Notes: a model not told the origin generated them from the sequence alone. A stretch of 64,000 nucleotides of DNA from Torymus aiolomorphi (GCA_036365515.1 CM070874.1:21588709-21652708), one strand, 5' to 3'; positions 11,200 to 24,080 are shown, counted from the stretch's first letter. Translations and numbers: made by a program.

Positions 11200-13890
11200 T
11201 TTTTATTTTGAATCGATTTGGTTCGTAATTTTTTTACGGATAATTTGCATACTCAGAAAGTATTTCCAGCTTCAAAAAGTTTGGAAATGCGAGTCGCCGC
11301 GGAGTGAGAATTTTTTTCTGTCACGACACCTATATAATAATCGGTTTGGATGTTTTCGGGGAGTCGATATGGCTCGTAATTCTTTTAGCAGGGAGTTTTT
11401 AAGCTCATAAAGTAATTCCCAGCTTTAAAAAGTTTGGAAATGCCAAACGCCACGAAGTGCGAGTTTTTCTGTCACGACCACTATATAATCGTCTGTTTGG
11501 GGGTTTTCCGGAGAGTCGATTTGGTTCGTAATTTTTTTACAGAGTGCTTTTATGCTTAAAAAGTAATTCCAGCTTTAAAAAGTTTGGACATGTCAGATGC
11601 CGCGGAGTGGGAATTTTGTTTCCGTCACGAAGCCTATATAATCGGCTGTTTGGGGTTTTCCAGGGGAGTCGATTTGTTCCAAAAATTTTTTTACAGGGAG
11701 TTTTATCCTCAAAAAGTAATTTCAGCTTTAAAAAGTTTGGAAATGTCAGACGCCGCGGAGTGAGAATTTTTTTTCCGTCACGACCCCTATATAATCGGCA
11801 GTTTGGGGTTTTTCTGGGGAGTCGATTTGGTTCGTAATTTTTTTACGGGTGGTTGTATGGTCAAATAATAATTACAGCAATAAAAAGTTTGGAAATGCCA
11901 AACACCACGCAGAAAGAATTTTTTTTCCGTCACGTCCTCTATGTATCAGCGGTTTGGGAGTTTTCCGGGCAGTCGATTTGGTTTGTAATTTCTTTTACGC
12001 GTAGTTTGTATGCTCATAAAATAATTCCAGCAATAAAAAATTTGAAAATACCAAACGAAGGTGAGAAAATTTTTTTTCTGTCACGACCCCTATATAATCG
12101 GCTGTTTGGGGGTTTTCCGGGGAGTCGATTTGGTTTGTAATTTTTTTACGCGTAGTTTGTATGGTCATCAAATAATTCCAGCAATAAAAAGTTTGAAAAT
12201 ACCAAACGAAGGTGAGAAAATTTCTTTTCTGTCACGACCCCCATATAATCAGCTGTTTGGGGGTTTTCCGGGGAGTCGACTTGGTTCGTAATTTTTTTAC
12301 AGGGAGCTTTTATGCTCAAATAGTAATTCCAGCAATAAAAAGTTTGGAAATGCAAAACGCCGCGGAGAGAGAATTTTTTTCCGTCACGATCCCCCCATAT
12401 AATCAGCTGTTTGGGAGTGTTTTCCCGGGAATCGATTTGGTTCGTAATTTTTTTACGTGTAGCTTGTATGGTCAAATAATAATTCCAGCAATAAAAAGTT
12501 TTGAAATGCCAAACGCCGCGGAGTGAGAATTTTTTTCCGACACGACACCTACATAATCGGCTGTTTGGAGATTTTCCGTGTAATCGTTTTGGTTCGTAAT
12601 TTTTTTACCGGTAGTTTATATGCTCAAATAGTAATTCCAGCAATAACAAGTTTGAAAATGCGAAACGCCGCGGAGAGAGAATTTTTTTCCGACACGACCC
12701 CTACATAATCGGCTGTTTGGGGGTTTTCCGTGTAATCGTTTTGGTTCGTAATTTTTTTACCGGTAGTTTATATGCTCAAATAGTAATTCCAGCAATAACA
12801 AGTTTGGAAATGCGAAACGCCACGGAGAGAGAAACTTTTTTTTCGGTCACGATCCCCCCATATAGTCAGCTGTTTGGGAGTGTTTTCCGTAGAATCGATT
12901 TGGTTCGTAATTTTTTTACGTGTAGCTTGTATGGTCAAATAATAATTCCAGCAATAAAACGTTTGGAAATGCCAAACGCCGCGGAGAAAGAATTTTATTT
13001 CCGTCACGACCCCTATATAATCGGCTGTTTGGGAGTTTTCCGGGGAGTCGATTTGGTTCGTCATTTTTTTACGAGTAGTTTGTAGGGTCAAATAATGATT
13101 CCAGCAATAAAAAGTTTGGAAATGCCAAACGCCGCGGAGAGAGAATTTTTTCCGTCATGATCCCCCCATATAATCAGCTGTTTGGGGAGGTTTTCCGGGG
13201 AATCGATTTGGTTTGTAATTTTTTTACGCGTAGTTTGTGTGCTCATAAAATAATTCCAGCAATTAAAAGTTTGAAAATACCAAACGACGCTGAGAAAATT
13301 TTTTTTTGTCACGACCCCTATATAATCAGCTGTTTGGGGGTTTTCCGGGGAGATGATTTGGTTCGTAATTTTTTTAAAAGGGAGCATTTATGCTCAAATA
13401 GTAAACGCATATAATAAGTTGTTTGGGAGTGTTTTCCGGGGAATCGATTTGGTTCGTAATTTTTTTACGTGTTGCTTGTATGGTCAAATAATAATTCCAG
13501 CAATAAAAAGTTTGGAACTGCCAAACGCCGCGGATAAATAATAGCAAGCAATAAAAAGTTTGATAATACCAAACGACGCTGAGAAAATTTTTTTTTGTCA
13601 CGACCCCTATACAATCAGCTGTTTGGGGGTTTTCCAGGGAGTCGATTTTGTTCGTAATTTTTTACGGGTAGTTTGTATGGTCAAATAATGATTCCAGTAA
13701 TAAAAAGTTTGGAAATGCCAAACGCCGCGGAGAAAGAATTTTTTCCGTCACGACCCTTATATAATCAGCGGTTTGGGGGTTTTCCGGGAGTCGATTCGGT
13801 TCGTAATTTTTGTACAGGGAGTTTTTATTCTCAAAAAGTAATTCCAGCTTTAAAAAGTTTGGAAATGCCAAATCCCGCAATGAGATAATT
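11200..13890 (-). repeat. ~151-bp satellite array, orientation B, about 18 copies
   Basis: Same satellite as 1475-3700 but reverse complemented. The anchor TCGATTTGGTTCGTAAT recurs about every 150 bp from 11213 to 13796, with CGCCGCGGAG and CGTCACGACCCCTATATAAT in each unit. Some units are shortened (around 13.4 kb). The two arrays face each other across ~7.5 kb that holds two palindromes. Units vary enough that the array is not freshly amplified. Confidence 0.9.
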
Positions 13891-14521
13891 TATTTCTCTT
13901 AGGCCATCTTACAAATTCCGTGTTAGCGGTGGGGAGTAGTTTGGAATTGATTTATTTTAATCAATTTTCATGTATTATTCCAGTATTTATAGTATATTAT
14001 GTCATTCATGTGGAAAAAAGTGGTTTTTCGAAAATCGAATTTTCATTGGATCGCAACGTTGCAAACTTCAAACCCATTGAAACTGGGCCACTTTCTAAAT
14101 AACTGCTGTGCTAACCACGCTGGATGTGAATAGCAATCAAGAGTGTGGAGCTCTTGGCATAATGGTGAAGGTACCATTTTTTAAAGGCTGCTCAACACGC
14201 TCCCGTGTAAAATGTATGTGTGGGATCTCAGTCCGATCTCTAAGATATCCATTACCATTCCGAAAAATTCGGTATCAAGTGTTTCTATGTAAAAACAGGA
14301 AAAGAAATAATGATTATATAAATTATTGCCAACTGATTAACAATAAAGTAAAACAGGTTAAAGTAGTATATTCTGCAAGTAGTGCAAATAGATTCTTGAA
14401 CTTTCGAACGAGTTCACAGTAAATGAAAGATTTTTGCCTCTTTTAGATTTAGCCAGATTTAGGAAATTAGTATATTCAAAAAATGATAATAACTGTAAGG
14501 TAAATGTACTAATAACGTAGA
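13891..14521. other. Non-coding stretch
   Basis: Short open frames at 13920-14102 and 14108-14422 have no recognisable domains. I see no repeat structure. Confidence 0.4.
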
Positions 14522-14749
14522 TTTTTAACACAATTATCGTAAAATTCGTACTCGTTCTCCGCCGAAAAGAGAAAAAGTGCTGCATATTTATTCTCTAACC
14601 TCAGTCTTTCCCAAGCGGAACGCACTGTTTGTGCATGGACACATGTGCGTGCGTTGAGAACTATAGTGGGGGTAGGGAATGAAGGTAGCACTTTTTTCCC
14701 GCCTTGGCGGGGACGAGTACGAATCTTACGAGAGTTGTGTTAAAAAGTC
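14522..14749. repeat. Inverted repeat with ~60-bp arms
   Basis: The left arm 14522-14586 (TTAACACAATTATCGTAA, CGTACTCGTTCTCCGCC, AAAAAGTGCT) pairs with the right arm 14686-14749 (AGCACTTTTTTCCCGCC, GGACGAGTACGAAT, TTGTGTTAAAA). The spacer is about 100 bp. Likely a small foldback or MITE relic. Confidence 0.75.
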
Positions 14750-15291
14750 GTATATTGCACTCATGAATGTAGTGGATTGTGCAAACCCTCGCGCAGGGGG
14801 GATATACCCACATTATTCCTTGGTGCATAATATACTATTTAGTCTGGTCACAATTGTATGCATGAAATTTAATAAAAAAATGTCACTGCAACCTTGGCTT
14901 GTTATCTATTGGTACATTAACCTTATATCTCTTCAGTTCTTATTCGTATCGTCATCACTGAAACAATTTCGATGAATTCTAACTAAAATTAGAAACTCTA
15001 AGTCAATATTTCGTTTGTTAGGAACTTTGAAAATTTTAAATTCGTCGTAAAATGCAATTTTATGTAGGAGTAGATAATTTTACGAGCCTGAATTGTGTAA
15101 CGTACTATTTACTATTATTAGTAATTAACATACTTACTTTTTTTTTATATCAATACAGTGCATCGCCGAAAATATTGTTAAATATAAAATACTGTCGAAA
15201 GGACATGTATTGCTTCCTCAAAGAGGAAGCTTTGTTACGGTGAAAACATTTTTTGAAACAAAAAATGTTCAAAAACATGTTTTAAGTCTCT

Positions 15292-15462
<171 letters not shown>

Positions 15463-15786
15463 CAGGCGATAACTTTTGAACCGATAGACCGATTTACATT
15501 GGACAAAGCTTATTCTTTTCGTTTCGGAGGGGAATAGAGAGAGCATAAACTACTTTTTGATTTTATCAAGTTTCTTTTTTTATGATCAAAAACTATTTTG
15601 AATTTACGTTTTTTTTTATTTTTTACTTTGTTACAGCCAATATTACTCAATAAAATAAATTTTATTAAAAGGTCTTACCTACAATAATTTTTTTAAATTT
15701 AAATTATCTTTAGCCTGTCATATGTTATTAATGAAAATATGGTTTATAATTCTTTAATTAATATCTCAAAAACTTTTTTATTTACC

Positions 15787-16433
15787 TGTTAAGTCCTGAC
15801 AGTCGAGATAATACTCTTATGTAATTGTTATATATATGTATTTTTGTATGAATATGTGGTTTTATTATTTTAGTTATATTTGGATACTTACTCTTTTATG
15901 GTGAAGGGTTCTGAGAATAAATTGAACTAAATAAATTGAATTTATACTGCTTGTATTTATTAACTGATAATTTTTTAACTTGTAAAATAATTTAGGCTCT
16001 TATTAGCCTTTACAAATAACTACTCCTTTTGTCGGCTGGAGTGATCCGGAGTTCGCGAATTAACTGCGAGGTACTGATTTGTGTGTTGAGAGTCGCCGTA
16101 TTTATTAAGCGGTTAAATTAGGTTGAAGATGATTAAGATCATCTTATTTGGCAATGTAATTGTCTCAAATCGTATTAAATTCGGTATTCGCATTGCGAAA
16201 TGCTGATTCTAAAGAAAATATAATACGCAAGTTTGATGACCTACTACTACGTCACGATTGCCTCGTATTAAGAAATTTCAACGTTGTAAAGTACGCTCGC
16301 TTCGGCGTAATGCCGCTTGCATTAAAAAGCAACGTTGTCAAAACTCGCATATACGACATTTGTATGTCAGAAAATTACTGGCGATAAATATGCATTGTTA
16401 ATTTGATTTTAGGGATACGTCACAGACGTAACA
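15787..16433 (-). repeat. 3' LTR of the gag-only element
   Basis: 647 bp. The part from about 16012 to 16433 is nearly identical to 23185-23606 in the other LTR. The first ~225 bp is clearly different from its counterpart. A 75-codon frame in the shared part is in both LTRs only because they are copies. Confidence 0.88.
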
Positions 16434-16444
16434 CTTCCCCCCTT
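16434..16444 (-). other. Polypurine tract
   Basis: On the minus strand AAGGGGGGAAG directly precedes the 3' LTR start, the expected place for plus-strand priming. A second such tract with LTR-tip sequence sits about 550 bp inside, near 16986-16998. Confidence 0.75.
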
Positions 16445-16934
16445 AGATTGTTGAATATCGTAGAGATTCAACAAGTATAATAATAGTTAGCCATCAGTAA
16501 TTTTCTGTTACAATAATTTCAAATTACAATTATAAGATGGGAAGTTAACTATAAATACAACAACGTCTTCCATAAAATGTTTTGACAAATTTTTAAATAA
16601 TTTCAATATGGTTCGTTTAAAATTCTGGTTCATTTCGTACAAGAATGTTTACAATTTCCGTGTGGTGCAATTTTTTCTCTATGCTAGTTGATACGTGGGT
16701 GTCAATAACCCCCGTTTTTGCAACGTTATGACTGCAATGACTATGGAATCGCAGTGGTGAATCGTTAACAGGTAAGATTTCGTTGCTTTAGCTCGTCGAA
16801 ATTTTCCTGGTTCGACAAAAAATTGTATATAAAATGTGTTAGATGTACAGTGAATATGTTCAGTTTCCGGTATTCCAGTAATGCTGTATCGTTTAAATTC
16901 GCAAATATATCATTTTATAGGTCAGGAAATTACT

Positions 16935-17090
16935 GATGAGAATATGAATATAGATTTTAATTTTAGAGATACGTCACATACGTAACACCTCCCCCCTTAG
17001 ACTGTTGAATATCGTAGAGATTCAACAGGTATAAGAATAGTTAAACCATCAGTAATTTTCTGTTACAGAATTTTTTAATTGTAACAATAA
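16935..17090 (-). repeat. Internal duplicate of the LTR tip and PPT region
   Basis: The LTR end, PPT and following ~90 bp (around 16385-16540) are repeated here: GATACGTCACATACGTAACA, CCCCCCTTAGACTGTTGAAT and CCATCAGTAATTTTCTGTTA. A strand-transfer or recombination product is likely. Confidence 0.8.
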
Positions 17091-19132
17091 GCATAATTCT
17101 CTGATTGAGTTTGATGATTTGCATCTGTTACATTTTAGAATTTTGAAACACCTTTTTTGCTTATGGGTTACTCTTAAAATAATACAATAATTTAATCTTA
17201 ATTAACGCTTATAAAATAAATACATAATAATTACTTGTTTAATATAAAAAGTCGCAACAATCGCAATTTTCGTATTCTGTTATTTTGAATCTAATGTTCA
17301 TATCATACAATTTTATTTCGTAAAAATGTTAATTTTATAATTTTTTAGTAATATTTGGCTATTTGTTCTAAAAGTGAATTTTTTTTTTTTATAATTTTCA
17401 ATTATTATAATGCGTATCTAAGAAAACGTTTTTATAATGAATCTGTAATTAAATTATAAATAAATTACAAAACTTTCGATGTAAAAATAACTTGAAATAT
17501 CATTAATTAATATGATTTGCATTTATACATTAGAATTTTGCATAGAGATATATACCTTGACTGTATATAGCATTTCGCACAATAAAAATTTTTTTATTAA
17601 TAATCGTTAAACTCTAAAGGAAAACGATATTTTGTTTTGCAGTATTTATATAAATTACAATTAATTGATTAATTTTTTTAATAATGTGTATATTAAATAA
17701 TTCTGTAGTGAATACAAGATAAGGAGAAATATATAGGGAATGATTCAAGTGATCATTCACTTCCCTCCCTGCGGAGATATTTGGCACAATTAGATATATT
17801 TGGTTTTTACTCTTTGTTTAGGTAGGATAACATTGAAGGGCTTTCGGTACTATTATTATAAAAGTATTTTAACAACCGTATACTGAGAAAAATTATAATT
17901 ATTTCCAAAAGAAAAATTTAATTATATTGGTAAGTATTTTTGATAAAAAGGAAGGTTAATAGAAAGGAGTGATTTTTGTTAATTTTGACTTGTTATTGCT
18001 CTTATGCATCATTGTATTGCCTTTCTTTCAAAATTTTCAGCCATTTAAAAATTTCGATTTGAACTCAGGACATAATCCTGGCATGGGTAGCATTCACGTA
18101 TTTGCTTTAGATGGTATGCAGTGCGTTAGAGTAGAAAATTGTTTTACTCAATACAGTCCCGAATAGTGTATCTTGTAGGATGATCATGTCAGTATATGAT
18201 GAAAATGATCACTTCCAATATATTATATTCGATTTAATCTTAGCAATGTGAGTATAGCTACCTGATTTCTTCCTTTTGTTCTTATAAGTGCGAACAATTT
18301 TTTTTAAGGCAAATACAGCTTAATTTTGCATTACAGTCAAATTATTTTTATCTATGTTTGTTAGGGTTGCAAGGTTTAGGAATAGTTTTATTTTCTTTTT
18401 CCTTTGGATTAGTTCTATAATTTCTTGTTCAAGCTATAGATAGAATAATAAGTTATTAAATTGATCCTTGAAATGTTTTCTACTTTGAGACTAAATAATT
18501 AATTAAATATTTCTATTATTTAACAACACATCATTTTTACAAATAAAACTTTTGCTTGTTTCACTGAGGTATTTTAATATGTAATCGCAATATTTTTGTT
18601 TGTTGTTGTTAAAAAAGAAAAGAACAATATATATATATTTTTTTAATTGTCAACGATGTTATTGTTAGTCGTAGCATTACTTTAAAATCTTTCATGTATG
18701 AATCTTTTTGCTTTCTTCGTAAGAAAAAATTTCATAGAATTTCATTATTCAAACTTATATTATTCCGATCGCATTTTTATAAAACTTTCTTAGGAAATAT
18801 AGTTGCTTTTCACAAAATTCTGACAAGTTGATACGAACAATTGTAGACAAACGGATAAGTGGTTATAATTTTAAATTGTATATTTCGTAAAATCTGGATG
18901 ACCTTAGGGTTATATTCTAGTTGACCAAGAAGTAGGATGGTTTTGCTTCAAATGGAAAAGTTCAGCTGCAATTATAATTCTCTATTGCTGTATTAAATTT
19001 GGAAAAATAAGAAGAGATTATGATAGATGTTAATATTGAGTATGTTGTCCATATCCTAAAACAAAAATGTTATGTTATTATTTGTTATAATATTGTCTTT
19101 GCTTAATTCCCATAATTGAATAAGATATTATT
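17091..19132. other. AT-rich non-coding interior of the gag-only element
   Basis: This is the place where pol would lie in an autonomous element. I see no RT, RNase H, integrase or protease motif on either strand. Confidence 0.6.
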
Positions 19133-21300
19133 TTATTCATTATAATAGCGTTGAAAATTTTTATTATGCTGATCCTTTTGAAATTTATTCATATTTGGTT
19201 TTCTAATAGGCCATGTTTTGTCACCCTTTTTAAACTTTTTTCTGATAGTAAATTTATTGTAGTAACCTTTAGATTTTAATTTTAATCTTGTAATTTTTGA
19301 TAATTCTTTTAAATATTTTTTATAATTAGATATCCATTTTAGTTTTCTGACATTTTTATTAAATTTTACTTTGATAGGATAGTTAAAAACTAACTGCAAT
19401 TGGTGTACTTTATTAGGATTTGTATTTAGATTGATTATTACGTTATGATCTTGATTACCCAAAGTTTCTTTTAGTTGACTTTTATTCTCAAGCTGTTCTT
19501 GGTGTTCTTGATTATCAAATATTTTTAGATGATTTTTATTCTCTAAATGTTTTTTATGTTCTTGATTATCAAACCTATCTTTTGATTGATTTTCATTTTT
19601 GAAAATTACTTTACTATTATTTAGTAAGTTCTTTAGATTTTTTGTATCATTGAATAAAGACTCTTCAGAATGTATTAATCCTATAGTATCTTTTAACGAA
19701 TTTTCAAGCGAGTTTTGTTGGAATTTAGTTTCCATTTGATCATCTTCGGATTCAAATGGTTCAGCTAAAGCAAAAGTTATATCTAAAATGACTTTAAGAT
19801 CATCATAAAAAGTTACTGTTTCCAACGAATTATTATCTTCTTTATTATTTTCATTCGAAATTTCATTCTTTTGGTTATTTATATCAGATTCATTAGGATC
19901 AATTAAATTAATTTCATCACAATCCTTATGAGTTTTTATATTACACTCATTGAAATTAATTTCATCATTAGTCTCATAATTTTTTACAGTAGAATCAATT
20001 AAATTTGTTTCCATAATTTTTTTAATTTCATGATTATTTTTGCAAATTTCGTTAAAGTCTATAAAATTAATTTCATTAGTATTTTCATGATTTGCTATAA
20101 TTATATTATTATCCTTTGGTTCAACAGTGATTTCATGTATTTTTATAAAAGGTTCGATAATTAAACTGATTTCTTTATCATCATTAATTATTGTAGATTC
20201 CTCTATGATATTAGTTTCCTGTTTATTTTTATTTACTTTATTTTCTGTAATTAGTTCATTACCATTATACCTTTCAATATTCGTTGCATTAACTTTGTTT
20301 TTCTGAATTTTTGATTCGTTAATTCTTTCTTTTATAACATTATGGTATGATTCATCAGTATTAATACTTGGATATTGTTTGATTTCCTCACATTCTTCAG
20401 TAGTATGATCTGGATTTTTACAAAGATCACAATGATTTTCCATTGCATTATATTGCATTATAAGATTTTTAAGTTTTCTGCAGTTGTCGATGTCATGCCC
20501 GATTCTTTTGCAATAATCACACTGAATTCTTTTTCTATTTACTGTATTGGGTTATTGATTATTAAAAATCATATTTCTTGGTTTGTAATTTTGTTGTTGG
20601 ATGTTATTGAATCCGTTTGTATTCCTTGAATTGCTTTGTGTGTGGTACGTGTATTTGTTTTCTAAACTTCTATAATTTGGCTAATATTCATGTAATTGGT
20701 ATTCATTTTTAAACTTGTATTTCGATCTGGGCAATAAGCTGCAGTATGTGTGACCGCCTCGCAAATTTGGCAAATTATTCTATTTCTTAAAAGCGCACGC
20801 TTGCAATCTCATGCATCGTGGTCTTCTTCCTTACATAACGCGCACCACATTATTTTTTCGTTTATAGGGCAGCATATCATCCAGTGCCCGAGTTTATTGC
20901 ATTTCGTGCATATTGCTGACAAGCAGTCTTTAGTTGAGTGACCCGTGCTTCCGCAATAATAACAATCAAGTTCATATTTCTTTACAACAGGGCATTGAGT
21001 AGCTGTATGTCCTATGATTTGACAGTATTGGCAATAATCTTCATTTGTTTGGTTAAATGTACACTTATCTACAGAATGTCCTCTATGATTACAGAGTTTA
21101 CAGAAAAGTTCTATTTTATTTTTAGCATTCTTGCAAAAATATGATATATGATCTTTACTTTTACAAAAAACACAAACTGCATTATAGCAAAACAATGCTT
21201 CGTGATATTGATCTTGGCAAATTTGACAATGAAATACTTTAGTATAATAATGGTTTTGTTGTTCAAAATTATAAAATATATTAGCTTGATTATTCATCAT
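19133..21300 (-). pseudogene. Gag-like protein with about ten CCHC zinc knuckles
   Basis: Two open blocks (21300-20809, 163 codons; 20458-19133, 441 codons) are joined by a 350-bp stretch that continues the same protein type with stops. CX2CX4HX4C knuckles seen in order: CQICQDQYHEALFC, CVFCKSKDHISYFC, CKLCNHRGHSVDKC, CQYCQIIGHTATQC, CYYCGSTGHSTKDC, CTKCNKLGHWMICC, one cut by a stop (CALCKEEDH), CQICEAVTHTAAYC, CDYCKRIGHDIDNC and CDLCKNPDHTTEEC. The remainder of the second block is Asn/Glu/Lys-rich and turns basic near the C-terminus. Knuckles of this type bind single-stranded nucleic acid in retroelement Gags. No capsid domain is obvious ahead of the knuckles. A CNBP-like host origin is possible, but the LTR, PBS and PPT context favours Gag. 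Confidence 0.7.
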
Positions 21301-22700
21301 CGCTTTTTCATTTTATTAAATGTTCGTAATTATTATTGTAGTTTATTTTTGAATTTATCTTTTATTTTGTTTATTATTGTCTTTCTTTCATTTTCTCGTT
21401 TGAGTGTTGTTCATTTTCTCGTTTGAGTGTTGTTCATTTTCTTATTTCATTATATTCCCTTTTGCAATGTGATATTGTAATTCTGTTTTTGTATGATTCT
21501 TCATTATAATATTCTTACTTTTATTGTAATCTTTACGTTTGTTTAGTTATTTTTTATTATTATTTTGATTTCCTTATTTTGATTAAAAATGACTCGATTA
21601 TTTTATACACTGATTATATCTCTCATATGTTTTCTATTTTGTATCGTGTAAATTCTCTATTATTTATTTCCTTTTATTTATTTATCTTCATTCGTTTCTT
21701 ATGTTTTATTCTTTATTCTTTTTATTTATGTATGGTTAGTAATCTATTCTTAAAACTCTTAGTTTCTTTTCGAAAGCGTTCGTTTGGTTATTTATATCGT
21801 CTACTTGCTTTTTTTTTTAAATCTGGGTTACTTTGTGTCGTCTGTCTGGTTATAATCCCTTTTTTCCCTTGTTTTCTGCGTTTTTCTGATATGACATGAC
21901 ATATTACTCTTTTGCTTATGCTATACTTAATATTTCTGTTTAAATATGATTTTATTATTAGTATAACTATATATTTTTTTGTGTATTATTTATTTGGCAA
22001 TTTATTTATTTATTCGCCAATTTTATATCTCTATCCTTAATTTTGTCCGTGTAATTTGATTTCTGATATTCTTATTTCTTATTTATGTAAAATATAACAT
22101 TTATCTATTCAATGATTATTATTTTGTATTATTATTTCATTTTTCTCATTCGTGTTGGATTTGTTTTATTGATTTAAATTTCTTTTTATTTATTTATTCA
22201 TTTGTTTATTTTTTCCACCAATATTTTAGTTATTTGTTTTTACTGATATTATTTACTTATTTGTTTCTTAATGTTTTCCCTGTATCAATTTTTTTACTTT
22301 AATTTGTTGTTTGTCAAATATATTTCCGTGATGCTATTTACTCATATATATTGATTTATTTTGATTTTATCTTTATGTGAAATCTTTTTTTTTATTCGTT
22401 TACGTTTGATTATTTGTATTTGGGTTATCCTTTCTTCTTTCCCTATTTCTATAATATCGTCTATTTTCTTCTTTTATTTATCTGTTAATATGCTAGTATA
22501 GTCTGGACGAGCCGTACATGCTTATCTTCCGAAGTTTGGGCGATTCATGCTACAATGATCCCCCCAACTTCTGACTGCAAAGCAAGAAGCTCGGACTTAT
22601 TCTATATTAGTCATAAATGTTATAAGAGTATTTCCCCGTCTTCCAAGAACTTATTTGATCTACTTTCAACCATTTATAGCTTGATTTAAATGATCAAGTG
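21301..22700. other. A-rich leader of the gag-only element (minus strand)
   Basis: Long T-rich plus strand (A-rich on the coding strand) between the PBS repeats and the gag start. Frames on the plus strand are Phe/Leu/Ile-rich low-complexity translations. Confidence 0.5.
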
Positions 22701-22707
22701 AACTTTC

Positions 22708-22895
22708 GTTCGATTTGTACCGGAACCACTGTTACGTTCCGAAAAATAGTTATTTTTATTCTTTTATTTTAAACAGTCTAGTGAACTAATGTTCGATTCG
22801 TACCGGAACCACTGTTACGTTCCGAAAAATAATTATTTTTATTCTTTTATTTTAAACAGTCTAGTGAACTAATGTTCGATTCGTACCGGAACCAC
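22708..22895 (-). repeat. Triplicated primer-binding site, 83-bp period
   Basis: GTTCGATTYGTACCGGAACC followed by AC and TGTTA occurs at 22708, 22791 and 22874. Reversed, this is TGG-TTCCGGTACGAATCGAAC, which matches the 3' end and T-arm layout of a tRNA. The copy at 22874-22894, one base from the LTR, is the functional-position PBS. The tRNA identity is not assigned. Confidence 0.85.
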
Positions 22896-23606
22896 TGTTA
22901 AGTCCTGAAAATTCGAGGAATTGATTCTTATATGTTTAGTTAGTTATTTATTTGATATGCTTTTCCAACAATTTTACTTTTATTTAATTATGAGTTTAAA
23001 TTATAAACTTCTACAATGAACTGATACAAAATTGCAAGTACGAATAATTGAATTAATCTATTCTGTAGACTTTGATAAAACCGCGGTGGGTTAGCGAATC
23101 AAAAATTGTAGATAATGAATTTGAAATTAATCGATCAATGTATTACCCCGTAAAACGCTATAGGCTCGTATTGGCCTGCATACAATTATTAGCTGCTCCT
23201 ATTGTCGGCTGGAGTGATCCGGAGTTCGCGAATTAACTGCGAGGTACTGATTTGTGTGTTGAGAGTCGCCGTATTTATTAAGCGGTTAAATTAGGATGAA
23301 GATGATTGAGATCATCTTATTTGGCAATGTAATTGTCTCCAATCGTATTAAATTCGGTATTCGCATTGCGAAATGCTGATTCTAAAGAAAATATAATACG
23401 CAAGTTTGATGACCTACTACTACGTCACGATTGCCTCGTATTAAAAAATTTCAACGTTGTAAAGTTCGCTCGCTTCGGCGTGATGCCGCTTGCATTAAAA
23501 AGCAACGTTGTCAAAACTCGCATATACGACATTTGTATGTCAGAAAATTACTGGCGATAAATATGCATTGTTAATTTGATTTTAGGGATACGTCACAGAC
23601 GTAACA
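22896..23606 (-). repeat. 5' LTR of the gag-only element
   Basis: 711 bp. It shares its last ~420 bp almost exactly with the other LTR, but its PBS-proximal ~290 bp differs. Confidence 0.88.
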
Positions 23607-23608
23607 TA

Positions 23609-23998
23609 CCGACTCAACATTTTTACCACTTATTACACTTATCGAGTACAACATTGTGTTAAAATTTCAATAGGTTATGTTGATTTGTTTCCAAGAAAAA
23701 AACTGCTTTTGAAAACAAGTGCATTTTCTTTCGTTTACGATAACAGGAGTAAAAGTCAATGAATCGTTTTGAAATTTGGCAGAGAATTAGCTTTTTTATA
23801 TCTAAGGATTCAGTTCTTTGCCCAAAAAAATCTGACTGTTGTGATCAACGATATTTGAGGTTAAAATTTTTTTATAAATTTCTTATATGTGCATTTTTAA
23901 AAAGAATATTCGATTGATTGACTCAAAATTTTTACCAATTATTACACTTATCCAGCATAACATTGTGTTAAAATTTCGAGAGGTTATGTTGATTTGTC
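23609..23998. repeat. Two direct repeats of ~85 bp
   Basis: Positions 23609-23690 and 23912-23998 share GACTCAA, then TTTTTACCA, TTATTACACTTATC, AACATTGTGTTAAAATTTC and GGTTATGTTGATTTGT. No coding function seen. Confidence 0.8.
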
Positions 23999-24080
23999 AT
24001 TACAAAACGGGAAAATAAATAGAATATTATTTATATTAATAAAATTCATAATTAAGAAGGGCACTTACGTAAAATCACTT

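Larger units (their letters stand above)
15787..23606 (-). mobile_element. Gag-only LTR retrotransposon (TR-GAG-like), 7.8 kb
   Basis: Two terminal repeats (15787-16433 and 22896-23606) both begin TGTTAAGTCCTGA and end GACGTAACA on the plus strand. Both are bordered by a 4-bp duplication, TACC, at 15783-15786 and 23607-23610. Reading on the minus strand, a 21-nt tRNA-complementary PBS follows the first LTR (22874-22894). A purine tract (AAGGGGGGAAG) precedes the second LTR. The only coding sequence is a Gag-like zinc-knuckle protein (21300 to 19133). The ~2.7 kb downstream has no RT, RNase H or integrase. A non-autonomous element needing another element's pol is the inference. Confidence 0.85.

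Noticed and set aside
16160..16387. 75-codon frame repeated at 23333-23560
   Set aside because: Both copies lie in LTRs on the non-coding strand of the element; conservation follows from LTR identity.
22711..22894. tRNA-like 3' ends
   Set aside because: Only the T-arm/acceptor complement is present, in PBS position; no cloverleaf can be drawn.
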